A stretch of 64,000 nt of DNA, from contig NC_057380.1 in assembly GCF_016906535.1 (NCBI RefSeq), forward strand, positions 1,612,001 through 1,676,000. Direction: 5' to 3'. The notes under the pieces were generated by a model. It was not told the DNA's origin, searched no databases, and saw only the letters and a list, made by a program, of their open reading frames with translations. This stretch comes from Rhizoctonia solani. Its lineage: Eukaryota > Basidiomycota > Agaricomycetes > Cantharellales > Ceratobasidiaceae. Positions 1 through 11,500 of the stretch are shown piece after piece. Within the stretch, counting starts at the first letter, position 1. Each line of letters begins with the position of its first letter. Made by a program: the position numbers and the translations under genes.

Positions 1-1234
1 CATCGCCATCGGTTAGCAAGGGAGTACAGCGACTTGCTGGCTCAAGCACGCAGCCTATCCGGGCTTGAGCTCTTTCTTCAGCCGGCAAAGGCCGATGACC
101 TGATCCGGGCTGCTCGGTACGGGCCTGTGGTCGTCGTCAACTGCCATCAATCTGACTGCGACGCCCTTGTGATCTTGCCTGGCCAGGTTCATATCCGTCA
201 TCTCGCTCTGCCTAACTTCACCGAGGTTAAGGCACAGCGTGCTCGCTCTGAGATAGAACGGATGCTGCGAATCAAGGGACTGCGGGAGCGCGGGTTCCAT
301 CTGATGAACCCTCCGCCTGATCCAGATGTTGGAGCTGTGCTCGCCGGTCTCTGGAAAGACCTGGTCAGACCAGTGCTTGACCACCTGGGATATCTGGTGC
401 GTCCAGAAAAGTACACAACACGCATACATACTAAAGCTCGTTATGTAGGACGATCCCACGAACGACCTCCCTCATGTCACATGGTGTCCCACTGGTGTGT
501 TGTCATTCCTGCCCTTACATGCCGCCGGAGACTACGACCAGCCACGGTCGCGAGTGTTTGACTACGTCATATCCTCATACACTCCCACTCTCACTGCTCT
601 GCTGTCCTCTGCGCCCACCGTCGCCAACCGCCCCCCTCAGGTACTTGCCATTGGTCAAGCAGCTACACCAGGTCGTAGCCCATTGCAAGGCACCGTCAAG
701 GAGCTCGAGTATCTCCGGACTCATGCACAAAGTAGACTGGCGTACGCAGAACTCACAGACAGTCAAGCCACGACCGTGGCCGTGCTCGATGCAATGGAGC
801 AGTACGACTGGGTGCACCTTGCCTGCCACGCACACCAGAATGTCGATGATCCGACAAAAAGTGGGTTCTTTCTGCATGACGGCACTCTCGACCTGGCCGC
901 CATCACTCAGCGGTCGTTCAGAAACAAGGGTCCTGCCTTCCTGTCCGCATGTCAAACCGCCACAGGTGACGCGAAGCTACCCGACGAAGCGATCCACCTT
1001 GCGTCTGGGATGCTGATGGCAGGGTATCCGAGCGTGATTGCGTCGATGTGGTCTGTGGTGGACGAGGACGCACCGTTTGTGGCTGATAAGGTATATGGGC
1101 GGCTGATGAAGGATGGAAAGGTGGGAAACGGAGAGGCAGGAAAGGCGCTACACGAAGCAGTTGCGGGGCTGCGCGAGAAGGTTGGGGAGAAGGAGTTTGG
1201 GCGGTGGGTGCCGTATATACACATAGGGTCATAG
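1..1234 (+). CDS. TPR-CHAT protein, C-terminal part (copy 1, 5' truncated by window)
   Basis: The reading frame is open from base 1, so the start and any TPR repeats lie outside the window. Exon 1 (1-396) and exon 2 (449-1234) are separated by a 52-nt intron with donor GTGCGT and acceptor TATGTAG; all three CHAT copies have an intron at this point. Exon 2 carries a CHAT (caspase HetF associated with TPRs) peptidase domain. The presumed catalytic His is in HLACHAH (about codon 814-834) and the Cys in FLSACQTATGD (about 940-970), followed by the conserved IASMWSVVDEDAPFVA strand. Known CHAT proteins are separase/caspase-like cysteine peptidases; bacterial TPR-CHAT proteins cleave gasdermins or other partners. 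Substrate and role in fungi are unknown. By eye there are about 19 differences in the last 245 residues relative to copy 2 at 26570-30300. Confidence 0.85.
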
Positions 1235-3419
1235 CTCTGCCAAACCGGCTACACAAGCGCGCAATCCAAGTACATGAGACCATTCGCGTTTCTTTGTCTG
1301 CATTTTGCAATCACTTTGACTTGATTCATGAACCGACATCTTTCTTTTATTTGTTCTCGGAGGTACTTAGGGCAGCCCCAGTGCCAAGGTGTGTATCAAC
1401 ACAGTGCGTTCTATTTTCTCTTTGTTCTGTAGTGTATTGTGAATTCCAAACAGCCAGAGCTTTCGACAATACCCTTTTCGTGTTTACGAGATGTAAACGC
1501 TCGCTTTACTTTGTGCCTTCCATAGATTGTCTAGAAGTTGCACGAAATCTCTGTCCTTATTTCCCATTCTGCACTTAAATTTGCAATTTTGGTGAAGATA
1601 AAGTTGACTATGAATTACTATGCAATATATCCGGAAGACCAATATAGAATTAGCGACTGGTAGATGATGAACAATGTATCAAGAGGCTGTGCTATATAAA
1701 TGCCTCACAGAGACGACAAAAGCATACCCGATTAAACGTAGGAAATCGCACAACTATGCAATTTTAAGTTTGAGTCGATAAACTTTTAAAACATAATACC
1801 GACTTGGCCTTGGGAGTTTTGTAGCCGCTCCCGCCAAAGGTAAAGTGTAAATTATAAGTGATTGATAGAATACTGTACTATACAGAGATGTCGTCCCGAA
1901 TGAGAGCGGGTGGGAAATCTGGCGCGGAGCGTGCAGATGGGAACTGGGGCACCGAGACGCGAGTGTGACTCCAGGGTCGGGTAGCCATCCGCCACAGGAA
2001 TGGAGGGTGGTGGATGAGTAGAGATGAAGCAATATGTGTGTGAGTAACTGCATCTTAGGGATAGTGGGCGGGAATGAAATGTATGTGCACAAGGTAAGCG
2101 CACGAAACGGTACAGGTATGAAAGGCGATAACAAATGCGACCCGTGTTTTTTAATACCATTTATTACTCGGGCCCGAGCACGGTCGGACACCAAGGCTAC
2201 ATAGAGCATATCCACTTACATACAAAAGAACAGGAAATAGATAGGTACAGGGGGAGAACACACAGAACTCATGCGACCCATATAAGTACGGGCGGCCCTA
2301 CGCGCCCTGCGGCCAAGTCCAGGCTTATAACTCTCCGCGGGCTCCTAAACTCACTCCTACAGCCCATGTCGTCAGTTGCGAACTCTTGGACACCCGTGCA
2401 TACATGTAGGAGAACTTCCTCTCCTCATGGCATCAACCTTTTTTACGCCGTGTTTTTTTCCTTTGTGTAGAGCTTTGAGCTCATGGTGTATTCAAATTCT
2501 AATATACAAAACACCTGGCTATCATTTATACTGTCGCCAGTGCCATATACACACAGCTGAATTGAACGGTCAGTCGTTCATTGAATTCATACCACTTGTC
2601 CTGTTCGTCGGACCTCTCATGAGTGTATCAACGCTTCCTTTCGAATTCCTCTAATTTACGCTCAACTGAGTCCGTGGTCTATGGTCTTTGTTGTGTATAT
2701 ATGCGTATATACGGCTAAAAATGACTATGCTGAGATCGGAAATGTGACGATATCGAACACTTGCTCGTACTAGCGCCGGGGTCCCATCATGTTGTCTTGA
2801 GTTCGCTCAAAAGCACACTGGTCACGGATCAGCTATCGCATATCAGGGCCACTGCAACCAAGAGCGGGACAACACAGCCGGAGCCAACTGAGCCAACGCT
2901 CTGCCAATTCCTATCAACATCCAGCCTGCTCTTCTGTAATAATATATATTGTTAGCCGCCTCTTTGTTGCCGTCGATCAGGTCGAGAATAAACTTTCTTT
3001 TGCAAACGATGGTTTCAAAGTTTGATTGATGTCTCTATCGTCAAACGCCCCTTTATAAACGATTGCTTCGATCTGTTTTGGGTGGGTTGACGGGCCCGCT
3101 TTTAACTTGACAACGACGTTCAAAGTCCGATGGCACCTGGGTTACCCAGGTGAGCCCAGTTCACGTGAGACTGGTTCGCATGCGATCATACCGTCTTCTG
3201 AGCATGTAATTCAATCGCATCCACTCGCTCGCACCGACTTGCTCAACCCAAAGAGACCATTTAACTACATTACTCAGAATACGACAAGTCTTGAACCAAT
3301 CCATCGAATTGAATGAAGTAAAACTTAATAAGCTATATAAATAAAACGAGCGGCATAGAGTTAATGCAAAAAACCCAGTCCTCAAATCGATAATCCTCAA
3401 TTCTAAAATTCCCGCTCGG
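1235..3419. other. Intergenic stretch with dispersed repeat A
   Basis: No supportable gene. Short open frames on both strands have no recognisable domains. The main content is the dispersed repeat copy at about 1855-2335. The rest is AT-rich spacer, including the probable 3' region of copy 1. Confidence 0.5.
1855..2335 (-). repeat. Dispersed non-autonomous repeat, copy A
   Basis: Read on the minus strand, this copy aligns by eye with copy C (about 37405-37745) from the GC-rich start (ACTTGGCCGCAGG versus ACTTGGCCGCAAG) to the AT-rich end (GGACGACATC versus GGACGACGCT). In between are a shared GATGGCTACCCGACC / GATGGCCACCCAACC block, a GTCTCGGTGCCCCA block and a GCGCCAGATTTCCCACCCG / GTGCCAGATTTTCCACCCG block. 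It has no coding capacity. Boundaries are approximate because I did not identify target duplications. Confidence 0.7.
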
Positions 3420-4784
3420 CTAGTAGGCACCGCACACCGCGAGGTTGTTGTACACGCCAAGACCGTTCGAGTAGGCGTCCTTGCCCTGGAGCCATCCGTT
3501 CAGGAACTGATGGAGGCTAGATGGGAAACAAGAGCTTAGAACTCGATGATAGAGTGAGGTTGTATATATATGTACGCACTAGTCAAGGTTGTTCTGGCAC
3601 CTGCAGCAGGCGGACCAGCGGGCAGCGGTAGCCGAGTCAATAGTCATGCCGTCGACCCAGCCGTTCTACGAGTGCATGTGGTTAGCACAAGACCGATCGG
3701 GCAAAGAATAACCCACGCACGTATGATCCAATTGCCTTCAAAACATTTCCGCCATTGGCATCAACTTGGCCCTTCAGGTACCTGGCACCAGTATGGATGT
3801 TGAACCACTAAAGGACTATCAGTAAACCGATCAAATCCGGCAATGACGATGACTTACAGGATCCCTGCAGTTGCCGCCAGGGGCTCCAGCGCACTTCTCA
3901 TGTGTGATCTGCATAAGACCTTGCTCTCCTCCACCGCCCACAGTATCCTTGTTACAACTCGATTCTTGCATCATGATTGATCAATCATGATCGCAGGCAC
4001 TAAGATCAAAGGACCCTCAGATATATTGAGATCGGTTGAACCTGGTTAGACTCACAGCCAGTCTCCCCAGAAGCGTCGTCAATGGCATCCCAGTACTGCG
4101 CGCAGTTCTTGAAAATGCTGTTTCCACTCGCCAACTCGGCCCCGAGGTCCTTGTACCTAAGATCTACGCTCTGGTAATCAGCACAACTCTCGACGAATAT
4201 CGACCATATTTACCGCCAACCGTTATGTAAGGAGGCCTCCAACCTCCAGTATTGACACCACAGTTGAGGAAATCTTGAGAACCATTCGGTCCAGAAGTCT
4301 TGGTGACATCCGCTGTGATTTAAAATAAAATAAGAATCATATTTAACGGCTGTTCGATTGGTTATAATATGATACACTTACAAGTTGCACCAACATCACC
4401 GCATCCATTCGACTTGACCTTGATCAAGTCCCCGGAGCCTCCACTGGTCTTCGCGGCAGGGATGGGTTCGGGAGAAGGCTCCGGAGCTGGCTCCGGAATA
4501 GTAACGGGGGCAGGAGAGGCGGCGGGGGCAGGCTCCGGGTTCTCAGGAGCAGGGGCAGGGGCGGGAGCAGCAGAATCAGGGGTTGCAGATGGCGAACCCG
4601 TGTACTTGGGCTTGCAACGCCTGTACATTTGGCCGCCGGACTCGCGGCGCATCTGAGCACGGGAAGCATGCAGACGAGCATGGACATGGGAGACGCCGGC
4701 AGCATACGAGGGCGCTTCGATAGCGACGGCTACGGCAGACGAAGCCAATAGTGCAACAAGAGAAATAGGAGCGACGGTCTTCAT
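3420..4784 (-). CDS. Secreted GH23 lytic-transglycosylase-like protein (copy 1, one apparent frameshift)
   Basis: Start ATG is at 4784-4782. The first exon (4784-4382) encodes a signal peptide (MKTVAPISLVALLASSAVAV), a basic stretch, a long Pro/Ala/Glu linker, then GCGDVGAT before a phase-1 donor GTAAGT. Exon 2 starts at 4312 (SDVTKTSGPNGSQ, then NCGVNTGGWRPP). Later exons give the lysozyme-fold core: QESSCNKD with the likely catalytic Glu, then GGGEQGLMQIT, CAGAPGGNCRDP, GWVDGMTIDSATAARW, and the end at LAVCGAY. GH23/SLT enzymes cleave peptidoglycan, so this secreted protein may attack bacterial walls. Near 3980 one base seems lost: ATTGATCAATC where IAS-IMMQES needs one more base, by comparison with IAS-FANQES in the tandem copy. 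The exon 2/3 junction (about 4219/4168) is uncertain. Confidence 0.75.
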
Positions 4785-4880
4785 GACGGTAGTGAGCGGC
4801 GGTGGGTAGGCTGGAAAACGAGAAAAAGAGACTCGGCTTGAAAAGTAGACTGAAGGGGAAGTTAGAAAACACCATGTGCC

Positions 4881-4887
4881 ATTTATA
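4881..4887 (-). promoter_or_regulatory. TATA box of the first GH23 gene
   Basis: TATAAAT on the minus strand, about 97 bp upstream of the ATG at 4784. The position fits a fungal core promoter. The second GH23 gene has the same heptamer upstream. Confidence 0.45.
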
Positions 4888-4889
4888 GC

Positions 4890-7008
4890 TTCTCGTTTCG
4901 CGATTTGTTACTCATGTGCGCTTCGTGTTCGATCGAGCATGGACGCCTTGGAATCGCTTGGCGATGCGCCACTTTATGTAATTCTGCTGTTGTTGACGAA
5001 CAATTAACCGGCAAATTAACCCCCTGCTCTTTTGCTTTCGGCAACCATATGTCCGATATACGCGCGAGACTGGAGAAAATGCCTCGCATAAGAACAGAGC
5101 GGCGTCGCTGCGCAAGAGCTACGAGACAGGGCAATGGGCGTTGGGATAACTTGGCCAGACGAGGTGTGCATGTGCCTGGTCTTTTGCCGCAGATCACCTT
5201 CTAGTGCATCAAGCGCCGAGCGCTATGACACCAAGAAGGCACCTGTCACCAACTTCCTTTTGCATCTCAGGCTCCTTGTATGCGCTAATGGTTGAAATTA
5301 GAGTTCACGAAGAGGTATACATACTCAGGACTCTGGCAGATGGTTAGGCACCCTTTTTTCCCCCCCTCATAATATGGGTGGAGCTCAATGCAAACGTTGT
5401 GTCCCCCAGAAACCATCATCGGACGGCCTTCAACGTGAACCTGCGAGATAGACTAACACTCTGTATATATACGTAACTCGAGCGAACACACCCTTGTCAA
5501 GGCAGGTGTTCACGATGAATTGTTCAGTCTTCGAATCACATTCCTTCTATTATTTTAATTGGACCCCCCCCCCCCACGGTTCCATCCAACAAGGGCTTCA
5601 TCGGCCGTGGACAGCCCTCATAAATCAGTCAGATTAGATCCTAGCAACAAGTGCCGTATTAATTTTGTAATTTGGTGTCATGCGTTATATTCACTTTTGT
5701 TGGTCATCGTAATTAGCATTCGCAATGACGTTGTCATCGAATGTTTTGACTATCGTTGGTTGTGTTGATTTCCGTATAATAGAACATCATAAGAAGAGAT
5801 CATACTCATACATCTATGTCTCTCAAGACAGATTCCATGCCTTAACATACATCTCGGACCAACCAACGACCAGCGTGGCGCATGGGATTACAGCAACCCA
5901 ATGCACATGCATACCACTTGCATCACGACATAAATTCGAGCTCGGTCCGACCATGAACCAACTCAGCGAACCCTTGGCTTAGAGACGCGCATTACCCACT
6001 ACCCATCAATATCACACCTGAGCCCGACCACATCTGGACCAGTAAATGCACTATTCTGAAAACTCCCAAAAATCGGTGTATTCGAGGCTCGGGTCCCTGC
6101 AGATTTTTTTTTGCGTTTGTGTATACGTGTGCGGCGTACCACGAAAGCTAATGGTGACGCCGGCGTCGATCAATACGCCTTTAGAAGCCAAGTCAAGTTT
6201 TGGATCGCGGTTCTTCTTTTGGGAAATCACCCGCGGGTCCGAGTCGACAGCTGCTGTTGGGTCCTTTTGCTCCTTGGACTTGTCGGGGGAACACTTTTTG
6301 TTGTCAAAATGGCTGTCGATCCTGTTCGGTTCGAGATGAAAATAGGCGACTGTCGAGCCACTTCTTTGCTTTTGAAAGTCGACAGAACGAAAGTGATTCT
6401 TGGACGCGTATATAGTGATCTACGACGGTCAGGTAGTATTTAGCCACAAGGCCTCATATCAGTTTGATGCCGATGAACCGAACTAATAGATCGCACAAGT
6501 TAGGCAATCACGATCATACGCCCTGGATTTTTTGCGATGGCCCTATATCGATCCCTGCACAATACAAGCAATCGGCGCTTGGATCGGGATAAGTTACTGG
6601 TACTGTATGAAGATCGACATTTATGGTAATATTATGGATCGTCAGGGCTGGTGAGTCTCTCATCATAATATCGCGAGAAGCTCCCTGCGTCCGACCCAGG
6701 GATACCCTTCGAGTGCGCATCAGCCCCTCTCGGGCCCCATCGTGTGGTAAGCAATTTTTGAGACGCCATGGATGACCGTACTTGCGAGTCTGCTCCCCAA
6801 AGCAATCAGGTTCAGTTCAACATATGATATCATGGTATATTTATATACAGCACACCATAGCGTCGTGTGAGGCATTCATTTCGTAAATAACCATAGGTGA
6901 GTTATGGAACTACCAGCTCCGAATAATTCAGTAAAAGTGATAAATAAGCAATATACCCCCAGGTCCCCTTTTCGAGTTCAAATCTCCCAAGTCATCAAGC
7001 GAAATAAA
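4890..7008. other. Intergenic spacer between the two GH23 genes
   Basis: Just over 2 kb with no supportable gene. Small open frames on both strands lack domains and look random. A run of 12 C residues lies near 5564-5575. No repeat family member was found here. Confidence 0.45.
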
Positions 7009-8259
7009 TCAATTCGTCGGCGCAGGAGCTGGTGCGGGTGATGAGGTAGTTGGTCGTGGCTGGTCGCATACTCGTAGATTGAAGTAAGATCCGAGATTGG
7101 CAGCATAGGCATCGACACCTTGGATCCATCCATTGCACATTTGGTGGATGCTGAAATACGTTTTACGGGTTTAGTAATGACAAGTCGAAAAGGACGTAAG
7201 CTCGACTCACTAGTCTAGGTTCTGTTGGCATCGACAACAAGATGTGTTGGCAGCAGCGGTAGCAGCGGGAACGGTCATTCCCTCATACCATCCGTTCTAA
7301 TCCCGGTGACAGTTAGTTATCAAATCAGCGCCGAATAGACTAGCAACTCACATATGCTCCAATGGTATGCAAAATACTACCATTATGCCTAGAAAGTTCA
7401 CCAGCGAAATAGCCAATAGCTGTACGAATGTTAAAATCCTACCAAACCCCACATATCAATACCTGCTTCAGCATGTTGCACGGCTCCGCACTTACCGGGT
7501 CTCGACAATTGCCGCCCGGTGCTCCACCGCATTTGTCCGGTGTGATCTGCATCAATCCTTGTTCATCTCCTCCACCTATTGTCTCCGCATTGCACCCCGA
7601 CTCCTGGTTTGCAAACGATGCGATCAGAATCGCCGGAACTATTGAAGAAAACGTGCTCAAGTCAGTCAAAAGTTCTTCCTGCTGTCCAGTGTCCACCGAG
7701 AGGCCTCGGATCTACGATACGAGCATATCCGCGGCGCATGGAGGGGCGCTGTAGGACACAGGCTTACGTACCTTTGAACATGTCACTGTATTTGTAGAAC
7801 AAGGGGAAGTATTGCTCGCATCGTGTAAATGGCGAGTTTGGCATCTTCGATGCCGCCTCGAGATCCTTCGAGATGATATCTAATGGAGTGGTCTAAGTCA
7901 AGGCTGCCCCTATCCGGCTCTGGAAAATATCCAAGCGCACCTTTGATTGAGAATCTCGGAGGATGCCATCCTCGGGTCGTATTCAACCCACAGCTGAGCA
8001 GGCTTGAGAGCCATTAGGACCTGCAAACCTTGTGGTGTTTACTGGAAATAAAATTAGGGTACCAATTTAAAGGAATCATAGTTGAGAGTCATACAGGTTG
8101 CTCCAATAGGTCCACAGTTAGGATCCAGTGCGAAACCTGCCTCTTTTTGTTGGTAGAATTGGGTCTCCAGATCTCGTGGAATTAGTGGAACTGCGATCCC
8201 GACTGTGGTCGTCCCCAGAACGACCAAGCTCAGAATAGATCCCAGTGAGAACGAACCAT
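7009..8259 (-). CDS. Secreted GH23 lytic-transglycosylase-like protein (tandem copy 2, two apparent 1-nt deletions)
   Basis: Same strand and architecture as the gene at 3420-4784. The likely start is the ATG at 8259-8257 (MVRSHW), which becomes continuous with a clear signal peptide (GSILSLVVLGTTTVGIAVP) only if a G run at 8241-8243 is one base longer. The exon end GPIGATC uses a phase-1 donor like the paralogue. A second shift lies near 7993-7998, between GPNGSQAC and CGLNTTRGWHPP. The core is intact: VPAILIASFANQESGCN with catalytic Glu, then GGGDEQGLMQIT and GGAPGGNCRDP. The C-terminus ends in a Pro/Ala/Thr tail (stop 7009-7011). It may be a decaying duplicate or may carry consensus errors. 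The role is presumably peptidoglycan cleavage outside the cell. Confidence 0.7.
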
Positions 8260-8493
8260 TCCTTTTCGTCAAGAGAACAATAGTATCAAGTCGAACAAAC
8301 ACTTGGAGAGAATCTATAGCGTTCAGTGAAGCTTTTCTAAAGTAATTAGGAGGGGAGAGTTCGTCTAGGTCGTAAAGGAAGGGGGGGCTGATCGTCCTCT
8401 GTAGTTGGTCCTTGCCAAACTTATCTTGAGCTAGGTCGAGGCAACGTGCTGGGGGCGCAAGATCACCACACGCCCACGCTGTGTGCGCAACTC

Positions 8494-8500
8494 ATTTATA
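8494..8500 (-). promoter_or_regulatory. TATA box of the second GH23 gene
   Basis: TATAAAT on the minus strand, about 240 bp upstream of the proposed ATG at 8259, implying a long 5' leader. No ATG occurs between this box and 8259 on the minus strand, which supports 8259 as the start. Confidence 0.35.
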
Positions 8501-11500
8501 ACAGTGAGGCCGAAGAGAAAAAAACGTGGCCATCCAGGGCAGCCGGAGAGCTTGATTTTTCTTTTCAGGGCAACACCGGCGGGTTACATTGGCAAGAAGC
8601 CTCAAATTGCCTCGTGGCTGGCTGCGCGGTGGAGCGGGAAGAGAAAAATAGTGGGAAAGAAGCAAATACCTCGATGGATCGATCACGTGCGCTATGTGGA
8701 GCGACGAGGAAAATTGAGAACTCAGGTCGGGATCATGGAAATTTAACTTGCGGTGCTAGGGTGCTACATGTCAAGTCTGCATGAATATGTGCAGCGTTTG
8801 GGACATTGCTGACCGAAACTCGGATCGATCCACCTGGGGGTAAATGAGATAACCTTCGTGCCTCGAGGTGCAAAATGCAATGAAGATATGTATATAGATA
8901 TATAAAACTATCACATCGAAGCGTTGGTTTGTGTATGGCATAGCGTGGAACGTCAACTGTGATGATGTACAGGTATAAATTCGGCAATACCCACATGGGT
9001 TCTATCGCGGATGTTTATACATGTGTTCTCGTTTAAGTACACGAGGTTCTCAACCTCTTTATCTATTTTCTTTGGCACCGCGATTCAATCCACTTGCTGG
9101 CCCTACCTGTTGGAGCTCGATATAGCAAATTCAATGCGCCACGGAGCGTCAGTAACTTCAAACTGTGAAGAAGGTTGTGCAATATACTTACTCGCCAACG
9201 TGGTACACAACAGGAGCCGAATAAGCCCAAGCTATGCCCCTCTGGTGCATGTTGCTATTCGCCCTTTGAATTCTGGCACGGAATCGGAGTCGTTGAATGT
9301 TTTGAAACGAGCATAAGGCTCGACCAATCCTCCATAGGTATGTTCAGAATTCAAGAGGAATAGATTCAAGAAACACAAAACGAATTGCCCTATTACCCCA
9401 ATGATACCCTTCTAGTTCAATTCCGGTTTCAGCATTCTCCTACCTTGTTTTTACCACCGGTGACCTTTGCTAATTTGGATATTGATGGATTGGTCGTCCC
9501 TCGGTCCCAGTACTGCGACTACAGTTTATAATCATAATCAAGGTAAGCATTATTATTTATTGTATTCAGCGCGACATACTCCAGATGATGGTCAATATAC
9601 TCCAAAAAGTCCGTCCCTACTTTAATAACGATTCGATTTTACTCTCACCTTGGAGACAAATTAAATGATATGACAGCATATTTCGGCAGGACATGCCAAC
9701 GAACAGGTCCAACGATTCAGAGGTTTCCTAGGCCTTTAATTTGCCCCGAATGAATGCGGTAACAATCCTAGACCTATTGGGGGCACTCAAGTCAATCTCT
9801 TAACGGAGCGGGCCCAATCTCGTCCGACGATCAGGCGCTCACGTTGGAATTTTTTGTTCGGTCATGATCGTCCTCTCGTCCAGAGGTAGGCAAGGCCAAG
9901 TTCCATCGGCGATGATCAAGCGCGTCCTTGTCAACGAACTTCTTTCAAGATTTAAGGTACTGTTACTCTTCCCGTGGAGAGACAGGCCCGTCAGACATCG
10001 TTAATGACTCAAGTAGCGTGTTCCAGTCGGAGAGCGCCAAGCCGCTCGACAAGCGTGAGCCATTTCCAGTTCGTTCGAGCCGATAGATTCGCCTTTACAG
10101 TGCGGCCCCGCGGGATTCGACCCGGTCCTGAGAATGCAATTCGCGCCGACCACATGGTCAAGTTCGGGGAGGAAGCGACTGTGGCTAGCCGTCCCGCCCC
10201 ACGTTCGTTCAAGAACCGTCGACGAAGTTGATTGCCTAAACCCGCCTCGACCGGACTCGGTAACTTCCCCGGGATGAGATAATTTAATGATCGTTGATAA
10301 GCATCAGATGAGATGTCCGCAATGAGGCCGAATGTCTATTCAATCGAGTCAGCCTCGGGCTTGGCTCTGTCGCCGTATGCGAATTTGAGTTTGAGCGCTG
10401 TCTTGGTGTCGGGACATTATGTCTCCACTGCTCATAACAGTGTTCCGTCGCTTAACAAGGTACCTAGGTCAAGTTTACTTTATGTTTATGAAGGTATCTG
10501 CTTATTTTGGTTATTGTAATGACCTTCTGATCTTCTCAGTCTCGGTACACTTGAATAAGTAGTTATCGTTTGGTAGTTCTTTGTCGGCTCGATATTGTCA
10601 AGAGTTGATTCGCAAGGTTCGTAATGAACAACTTCGAGAGAATAAATAAGCTCGGCACTCTTTCCTATCTGGGCAATATGAAGGCGTGGGTACGCTGTTA
10701 TTACCGCCCAGCTAGCTACCGTGGGCGATTGAAGGCCGCTAAATATACGAGAGTACCAGTCTAGTGGTCATGATTGTTGAAAGAATGAGCGATCCGAGCG
10801 CTAATATTCTAACAATAGCTATGCCGTTAGCAACTGTCTAGATGATGGGGTAGTTTCCTCAAAGAAATAGTTCCGCTATTCGAACCCAGTAACACAGAGA
10901 ATATGCAGAGTAATTTCATGAGTTTGAAGATAATCGAGTAAGGTTTAATACTTCAGCCGATGCTCCAAAGAAAATACAAGCGAGGTTTGATAGAACCTGA
11001 TGGGGACACTGTGAGATCATGTGACCTGCCACAGAATACCCTGTTTGGTTCACCATGGTCTCGAGCACGTGGCTAAACGCCTTTAACTCAAACATCATTG
11101 ATGGATGAAGGAACGATTCCACATGATACGCACAGCTAGTTTCGACTACTGGAATAACATTGATGGTCGACTCCAAGCTTCTCCAATGGATGTAAATGCT
11201 TTGCACCCGGGTAAGCGCCAAACGCCAGATAAAAGTATATTCTGGCTCACCTATGCTTCGGTGCCATACTTACAAATGACCTTTTTAGGACTTGACTGAT
11301 AATGTACCGCCTCGAAATGATCATGTGTTATCGGTGTATTTAATAGCCTCACATAATATCACAATGTTAAAATCGAAGTCAACGGAGCATCAACCCCGAG
11401 CACCGATTCGAACCTCCATGCGCGCGAATTCTAAGCTTTCCGTTGTACTGTTTATTGGCAAGAGCTTCCTTTTGCTGAGAGCTACAGATGTAGGTACCGT

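Noticed and set aside
3971..3990. Perfect 20-bp palindrome TCATGATTGATCAATCATGA
   Set aside because: It lies in the coding sequence of the first GH23 gene and seems to arise by chance from the one-base loss there (ATTGCATCAATC to ATTGATCAATC). Not treated as a regulatory site.
5564..5575. Run of 12 C residues
   Set aside because: Simple homopolymer with no associated motif. Noted only as a likely place for sequencing error.
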